Shown here: piece by piece, positions 58,918-64,000 of the stretch
Layout of the letters: each line of letters opens with the position of its first letter
Numbering within the stretch: position 1 is the first letter of the stretch
Assembly (NCBI RefSeq): GCF_042920265.1
Contig: NZ_JBDQZI010000008.1
Span: 116,047 to 180,046 of the forward strand
Length of the DNA stretch: 64,000 bases
Direction of reading: 5' to 3'
DNA from: Lysinibacillus_B sp042920265
GTDB lineage: Bacteria; Bacillota; Bacilli; Bacillales_A; Planococcaceae
Notes under the pieces: generated by a model
What the model saw: the letters and a program-made list of their open reading frames with translations, nothing else
The model's database searches: none
Told to the model about the DNA's origin: nothing
Program-made: the position numbers and the translations under genes

Positions 58918-60156
58918 ATGGCGAATAGAGGAAGAGTTATACTTCATGTTGATATGAATAGTTTTTATGCTTCTGTCGAGCAAGTGTATGACCCTACTTT
59001 GAAGGGGAAACCGATTGCGATTGCGGGTAATCCAAAAGAGCGCAGGGGCATTGTCATTACATGCAGTTATGAGGCGCGGGAAAAAGGCGTTTATACGACG
59101 CAACGGGTATCAGAGGCTTTAAAAGTTTGTCCGGAACTAATCCTTATCCCTCCTCATTTTGAAAGGTATCGCGATGCTTCCAAGAAATTTTATACCCTTT
59201 TAACAGAGTACACGCCTTTAGTCGAACCCGTCTCAATAGACGAAAGTTACGTTGATATTAGCTTTATAGAAAGTAACAAGCACCCGATGGCAATCGTGCA
59301 GGATATACAAAATCGGATATTGAATGAATTGCAGCTTCCTTGTTCAATCGGTGTGGCGCCGAATAAATTTTTAGCTAAAATGGCATCGGATATGAAGAAA
59401 CCATTAGGCATTACAATTATTCGCAAACGAGATGTGGAGGAAGTATTGTGGCCTTTAGATGTTATTCACATGCACGGAGTAGGAAAGAAAACAGCAGATA
59501 AATTAAAGGACATGAATATACATACAATCGGTGACTTAGCTAAGGCAGAAAAAACACTAGTACAGCAAAAGCTAGGTATGAATGGACTGCGCTTACTTGA
59601 AAAAGCAAATGGAGTCGATCATCGATCTGTTGATCCAGAGTCTATTTATGATACGAAAAGTGTTGGGAATTCCACGACGCTACCTTATGATGTGTCCAAT
59701 CTAGCTGAAATACAAGATATTTTGTATACACTAGCAGAAAAGGTGAGTAATCGTTTAAAGGCAAAAGGATTAGTTGGTACGACGATTAGTATTCAAATAA
59801 AATACAGTGACTGGAAAAATCAAACGAATAGCCGAACCATTCAAAATAGTACGGATGAAGTAAGTCCCATTTTTGAAGTAGCAAAGAATTTAATAGCGGA
59901 TCATTGGAAAGAAAAGCCGGTGCGACTGTTAGGGGTTACGGTTGGAAATGTCATGGACAAAACAGAGAGCACAGAGCAATTATCAATCTTTAACTTTGAG
60001 GAATATGTAAAAGATGAACCAATATTAAACTTGATGAACAAATTAGAACGTCAATTTGGAGAAGGGGTTATCAAGCGAGGGGTTAAAGGCAAGCGAGTAG
60101 GGAAATATCAAGCGAATACGAGCTTTAGTAAGGATTTTTTAGATGATTTCAAATGA
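58918..60156 (+). CDS. dinB: DNA polymerase IV (DinB, Y family)
   Basis: 412 aa. LHVDMNSFYASVEQ (catalytic Asp about 11), SIDESYVDISF (catalytic Asp-Glu about 107-108) and GVAPNKFLAKMASDMKKPLGI (about 143-163) are canonical; the helix-hairpin-helix reads HGVGKKTADKL. Performs translesion synthesis. ATG with AGAGGGATGCT. No LexA box was found upstream. The C-terminus lacks a clear beta-clamp QLxLF, but STEQLSIFNF (about 348-357) is a plausible clamp motif. Confidence 0.93.
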   Translation: MANRGRVILHVDMNSFYASVEQVYDPTLKGKPIAIAGNPKERRGIVITCSYEAREKGVYTTQRVSEALKVCPELILIPPHFERYRDASKKFYTLLTEYTPLVEPVSIDESYVDISFIESNKHPMAIVQDIQNRILNELQLPCSIGVAPNKFLAKMASDMKKPLGITIIRKRDVEEVLWPLDVIHMHGVGKKTADKLKDMNIHTIGDLAKAEKTLVQQKLGMNGLRLLEKANGVDHRSVDPESIYDTKSVGNSTTLPYDVSNLAEIQDILYTLAEKVSNRLKAKGLVGTTISIQIKYSDWKNQTNSRTIQNSTDEVSPIFEVAKNLIADHWKEKPVRLLGVTVGNVMDKTESTEQLSIFNFEEYVKDEPILNLMNKLERQFGEGVIKRGVKGKRVGKYQANTSFSKDFLDDFK

Positions 60157-60196
60157 TATGTGGCGTGTTTGATTGTCAGTTGTTTAGGAAAGCATA

Positions 60197-60228
60197 AGAA
60201 AAAGAAGGTGAGTACACCTTCTTTTTCT
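60197..60228. terminator. Bidirectional terminator between dinB and SLH gene
   Basis: 14-bp perfect stem: 60197-60210 with 60215-60228, loop AGTA. Purine-rich arm on one side and T-rich on the other makes it serve both convergent genes. Confidence 0.88.
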
Positions 60229-60233
60229 CTATT

Positions 60234-61322
60234 TTAGTCAAGCTCTGTTTCTTCGTAATATTCCTCTAAATGGAAAGTGGCTAACGTTAAGACCTTGGCA
60301 AATTGTGCACGTGTAATCATCGATTTCGGCTTGAATGTCCCATCCTTATAGCCATTAATAATGCTTAATTTTTGTAGATATGAAATACTATCTAGCGCTA
60401 AAGGATTGATCGATTTCTGATCTTTAAATGTCGTGTTGTATCCAAAATCGTCATCTACACCATATGCTAACAACAACATGTGTGTCATATAAGCGACTTC
60501 TTCTCGTGTAGCTCGTTGAGATGGGATAAAAGTACCTTCACCAAAGATGTCTAAAAATCCATAATCATATAAAATGGCAATCTCTTTTGCTGCCCAATGA
60601 TTGGTTAAATCTTTATAGGGCGCATAACTAGTGAAATCTTCTTTTGCAGATAGTCCAGTTGCACGGAAAACCATCGAAACGAGTTGTGCACGAGTGATGT
60701 GTCCGTTTGGATTAAAGGTTGTGGCATTTTGCCCGTTAATAATATCTAGTTCATATAAAAATTGAACATATGGTTCTGCCCAGTGATTTAATGTGTCAAG
60801 GAAATAACCACCGTCACGCTGCAAATCATCCCCACGTCCAAGTACCTCTAAGAAAACAGCTTCATCTTCTGCTGATAATGGAAGCCATTGTTTTGTCACT
60901 TTAATTTCTTTTTGGATGCCACTTCGTTGTTTAGTGAAACGCATTTCGATATGGTTGCCAAAAGTTGAGCGAATCAGTGCAACATCCCCCATAAATTCTT
61001 CTTTTCCTTCTTCATAAGCATTCACATTATCCTCATAGCTTTGAACAATCGCATCTACACTAATTTTCAGAACAAACTGTGTGTTTGATACAGCTGTCAC
61101 ACTATAGTGTTTTGCATCAAAAATTAATTCATTTAAATTGAACATTTTATATAACTCTTCAAATGATGTGTGCTCTGTTTGGGCAACTGTAGATGAATTA
61201 ATGATAGGAGGTGTAGAAAAAGCTTCTTGCGATTGCGCGGATGCCATCGTGCCACTAACACTTGTTAAAAGCATGGTAGCTGCCAGTGTTGACGTAAAGA
61301 TCGTCTTTTTAAACATGAACAT
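60234..61322 (-). CDS. Secreted protein with three SLH domains
   Basis: 362 aa. A signal peptide (MFMFKKTIFTSTLAATMLLT, cleavage after about ASAQ) is followed by a variable domain (to about 185) and three S-layer-homology repeats: LNHWAEPYVQFLYELDIING, DLTNHWAAKEIAILYDYGFL and ALDSISYLQKLSIINGYKDG, with ITRAQLVSM and MITRAQFAKVL as the conserved ITRAE-like ends. SLH domains bind pyruvylated cell-wall polymer, so the protein sits on the wall. ATG at 61322 follows AAAGGGG; 61340 is also possible. Confidence 0.88.
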   Translation of the reverse strand: MFMFKKTIFTSTLAATMLLTSVSGTMASAQSQEAFSTPPIINSSTVAQTEHTSFEELYKMFNLNELIFDAKHYSVTAVSNTQFVLKISVDAIVQSYEDNVNAYEEGKEEFMGDVALIRSTFGNHIEMRFTKQRSGIQKEIKVTKQWLPLSAEDEAVFLEVLGRGDDLQRDGGYFLDTLNHWAEPYVQFLYELDIINGQNATTFNPNGHITRAQLVSMVFRATGLSAKEDFTSYAPYKDLTNHWAAKEIAILYDYGFLDIFGEGTFIPSQRATREEVAYMTHMLLLAYGVDDDFGYNTTFKDQKSINPLALDSISYLQKLSIINGYKDGTFKPKSMITRAQFAKVLTLATFHLEEYYEETELD

Positions 61323-61679
61323 AAATCCCCTTTCTTTCATAACATGTAAACATATTCCTTATTGTACTCTATCACTTATGTAGTTTTAAGAGGAATTATT
61401 ACTAGAGAGATTAGGCTAAAGGGAATAATAGAACTTCGTTTTGTGTTACGTGCTAAAGAGGCATATTCGTATAACAAACAGATGAATGAAATCTTTTAAC
61501 GAAAAAGTTTTTAAATAGCAATCAAAATTTTTGTGAAGAATTTATTTTAAAATTGTAAATTTTATGTTTTTATATAGGATTAAATATTTACTTACTTTTT
61601 TTCTATAAAGTAGAATATCAGTAATAAATGGATTTGTTACTAAAATTTTGGGGTTACAGGTTAATGAGTGGAAGCTTGG

Positions 61680-61752
61680 TGGCTGCAGAGGGGTTAGCGT
61701 ATAGCCACCTCTGTCCCTCGGCTTTCATCGCAAATAAATTTAGGAAGGAAAT
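61680..61752. repeat. Degenerate copy of a dispersed repeat
   Basis: GGTGGCT/AGCCACC arms (about 61678-61713) followed by CGGCTTTCATCGCAAATAAATTTA, which closely matches an inner segment of the repeat at 10298 (CGCTTTCGTCGCAAATAAATTT). It ends GGAAATCAACTCC, a typical repeat terminus. No gene is seen in the 61,383-61,817 spacer. Confidence 0.5.
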
Positions 61753-61817
61753 CAACTCCAAGTTATGGTGAGCAAGCAATAAATAGATACATAGCCTAGT
61801 TTTATGGAGGAACATGC

Positions 61818-63815
61818 ATGTTTAAATCAATGAAATGGAAAATGATGTTGCCAATATTAGCGGCAGTTATTTTAATTATCTCAGCGTTTTCAGCTTTTAT
61901 TTACAATACGACAAATAACAGTATTCAACAGCAAGGGGAGGCACTTGTTGAATCGATAAAATTAGGGCTAGAAGGTGCGATTACGTCTCGTGATGTGGCT
62001 GAAAAAATTATGGAAGAAGAAATGATTGCGGAGTCTGTGTTAATTTCATGGATTTTAGAAAATGGTGGGCAGTTTGAAGATTTAAAGGCTTTAGCTGAAC
62101 GTGGTGGAATCGATGAAATTTGGAGTACGGATGCACAAGGAAATACGACAATTACGTCGATTGCCGAGAAAATTGATTTTAACTTTGCTTCTGATCCAAA
62201 TGGACAAGCATATGAATATATGAAACTCATTACAGGAGAAGAAACAGCCATTACACAATCCGCGCAAATCCGTGATGTAGATGACCAATTTTACAAATTT
62301 GTTGGTGTGAGTAGCTGGAATCCCGCGTCACCAAAAATTGTGCAAGTAGCACGAAACGGACAGGCACTGCTTGATTTAGAAGCGCAAATTGGGAAAGAAT
62401 TTTACATAGGTGAACTGAATAAACATTTGAGTGAGACAGTGTTATATGCTGCGGTTGTCGATGCAAGCGGTGAAGTATTAGCCGCAACAAATGAAGATTC
62501 TTTAGAAAAAAATGCATTTACAACATCGATGTTTAGTGCACAAGAGCTTGTAAAAGAAAATACAAGGTATAATGGCTTACGTGCAATGAATTATGTAACA
62601 CCTTTATCTAACGGTACATATTTAGCAATTACAGTTTCAAACAGTGTTTTATCATTTATTTTAATTGCGACAGTAATTGCGGCAGTGTTAGCGATTACGA
62701 TTTTAATAGCGATTACAAACTTGACAATTTCTCGTCAGGTGAAGCGTATTTTAAGTGTTCGCAATTCACTACTTGATATTTCAAATGGTGAAGGAGATTT
62801 AACGAAACGGATTGAAAACGATTCAGCAGATGAAATTGGTCAGCTTGTATTGGCTAGTAATACGATGATGGATAACTTCCAATCCATTATGCATGATTTG
62901 CATGAGCAATCTAGTGTGATGAATGATGCTGCTGACGACATTCAACGGCATTCGGATGCAACAATTGCCTCATCGAATGATATTTTAACATCATCTGAAG
63001 TGATTGAAAAAGATTCACGTACACAGCTTGTCAATATTGAAGAAAGTGCACTCGCAATGGAGGATTTAGCGCGCGGCATTCAAGGGGTAACAGAGTCGAT
63101 TATGGAAATTGCCAATATCGCCACTGATACAGAGCAAAGTGCATTAAAAGGCGTAAAAGTAGTAGACAATTTATTAAGTGAATTAGACCGACTTCACAAT
63201 CAAACCGATCAATCTGTGACCCGTACGAAGTCATTAGAACAGCTTTCAGAGCAAATTGGCGAGTTTACAAATGTCATTACGGGTATTTCAGATCAAACGA
63301 ACTTACTCGCATTAAATGCTTCGATTGAAGCGGCACGTGCTGGGGAAGCGGGGAAAGGTTTTGCTGTAGTGGCAGAGGAAGTGCGTAAATTAGCAGAGGA
63401 ATCGAAAGTGGCGGCAGAGCGAATTTCACATGTTGTAACAGATGTACAACGTGAAACGGTAGAAATTGTGCAGGCCATTGCTTCGACATCGACAGTTTTG
63501 GAGGATGGTCGTGCTATTGCAAATGAAGCGCAATCCGCATTCCATCATATTTCGGACGGCATTCAAGTGATTTCCGATCAAGTGGATCGTGTCTCAAGCG
63601 CTTCAGAGGAAATGACCGCAAGTACGGAGGAAATTACAGCTTCTATTGAAGATGTGGCGGAGCTAGCTAAACACAATACAGACCGTGTGGAACAAATGGC
63701 ATCTGATGCAAGAAAACAATCGAAAGATATGGCGGAAATGGCAAAGGCAGTGAACGCTGTATATGCGATTTCAAATGACTTAGATATGCGTACAAATAAG
63801 TTTAAATTGAAATAA
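61818..63815 (+). CDS. Methyl-accepting chemotaxis protein
   Basis: 665 aa. Membrane helix 1 (about 8-28) and helix 2 (about 283-305) flank an extracellular sensor of about 250 residues. A HAMP domain follows (ISRQVKRILSVRNSLLDISN), then a long coiled-coil signalling domain with the conserved tip DQTNLLALNASIEAARAGEA (about 494-513) and GFAVVAEEVRKLAEES. It relays a ligand signal to CheA/CheW. The ligand is unknown. ATG with GGAGGAACATGC. Confidence 0.92.
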   Translation: MFKSMKWKMMLPILAAVILIISAFSAFIYNTTNNSIQQQGEALVESIKLGLEGAITSRDVAEKIMEEEMIAESVLISWILENGGQFEDLKALAERGGIDEIWSTDAQGNTTITSIAEKIDFNFASDPNGQAYEYMKLITGEETAITQSAQIRDVDDQFYKFVGVSSWNPASPKIVQVARNGQALLDLEAQIGKEFYIGELNKHLSETVLYAAVVDASGEVLAATNEDSLEKNAFTTSMFSAQELVKENTRYNGLRAMNYVTPLSNGTYLAITVSNSVLSFILIATVIAAVLAITILIAITNLTISRQVKRILSVRNSLLDISNGEGDLTKRIENDSADEIGQLVLASNTMMDNFQSIMHDLHEQSSVMNDAADDIQRHSDATIASSNDILTSSEVIEKDSRTQLVNIEESALAMEDLARGIQGVTESIMEIANIATDTEQSALKGVKVVDNLLSELDRLHNQTDQSVTRTKSLEQLSEQIGEFTNVITGISDQTNLLALNASIEAARAGEAGKGFAVVAEEVRKLAEESKVAAERISHVVTDVQRETVEIVQAIASTSTVLEDGRAIANEAQSAFHHISDGIQVISDQVDRVSSASEEMTASTEEITASIEDVAELAKHNTDRVEQMASDARKQSKDMAEMAKAVNAVYAISNDLDMRTNKFKLK

Positions 63816-63855
63816 TTGTTTTTATCATTTGAAGATAAGGTTGGTCAATAGTAAA

Positions 63856-63881
63856 AAGCAGCTAAGGATACTTAGCTGCTT
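63856..63881 (+). terminator. First hairpin after the chemotaxis receptor
   Basis: AAGCAGCTAAG at 63856-63866 pairs perfectly with CTTAGCTGCTT at 63871-63881, loop GATA. No T-tract. Confidence 0.6.
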
Positions 63882-63893
63882 CAGATTGTCGAC

Positions 63894-63937
63894 AAAAGGC
63901 CTTCAGAATGGTCTCATTCTGAAGGCCTTTTGTATTT
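63894..63937 (+). terminator. Second hairpin, strong intrinsic terminator
   Basis: 17-bp perfect stem, 63894-63910 with 63915-63931, loop GTCT, followed by GTATTTTTA. Confidence 0.88.
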
Positions 63938-64000
63938 TTAATATTTTTAGGGGTATTTTATAGTCTTATTTTAAGTAAAAGTACTCTTCGAGTATTCTAA

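Noticed and set aside
1..64000. CRISPR arrays, tRNA or rRNA genes, prophage modules
   Set aside because: No regularly spaced repeats, tRNA cloverleaf sequences or phage structural genes were noticed; the only mobile traces are an ISL3 fragment and small repeats.

Overview
The window is a 64 kb piece of a low-GC Gram-positive chromosome. Strong AGGAGG ribosome sites, frequent TTG/GTG starts, T-box-free but riboswitch-rich leaders, a comQXPA quorum-sensing locus, DnaD/YcdB-type proteins, an SLH protein and a Priestia megaterium-style cobalamin operon all point to the order Bacillales. My best guess is a Lysinibacillus/Solibacillus-like relative; no rRNA is present to confirm this.

Layout. 1-1.5 kb: end of a ferric-siderophore uptake set (ABC ATPase and FhuF-like reductase). 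1.5-12 kb: small unrelated units (EamA exporter, methyltransferase-like protein, tautomerase, a broken gene, DnaD-domain protein, YcdB/YcdC protein, MarR plus quinone-reductase-like pair with twin operators, a Fur-box AraC regulator, an orphan gene) separated by repeat-bearing spacers. 12-16 kb (minus strand): comQ-comX-comP-comA, with a 53-codon comX too short for most ORF callers, divergent from an XRE-TPR regulator. 18.9-38.7 kb: a nearly complete oxygen-independent cobalamin pathway: cbiB-cobD-cobC, then an AdoCbl riboswitch and cbiH60-X-J-C-D-ET-L-F-G-A-sirC-sumT-cbiY-btuR-cbiP, then a second AdoCbl riboswitch with a methyltransferase and a CbiW-CbiX fusion. 39.2-44.8 kb: a third AdoCbl riboswitch, a near copy of the first, in front of a class Ib ribonucleotide reductase (nrdH-like, nrdI, nrdE, nrdF), a divergent cobalamin adenosyltransferase-like protein and a BtuF-like lipoprotein.

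45-64 kb: an ISL3 transposase remnant, alpha/beta hydrolase, acetyltransferase, a VmlR-like ABC-F protein behind a full attenuator with a three-codon leader peptide, bioY under a BirA operator, a glycine riboswitch with a CycA-type permease, mhqR-mhqO with its operator, an ECF sigma/anti-sigma pair, a carboxylesterase, an acyl-CoA dehydrogenase, DNA polymerase IV, a secreted SLH protein and a chemotaxis receptor.

How the genes work together. The central 26 kb is a cobalamin economy: biosynthesis is shut off by AdoCbl, and the same sensor, apparently copied, switches off a B12-independent ribonucleotide reductase and a B12 uptake lipoprotein when the cofactor is plentiful. Other notable control elements are leaders and operators that match their downstream gene (glycine with CycA, BirA with BioY, MhqR site with mhqR-mhqO, antibiotic attenuator with ABC-F).
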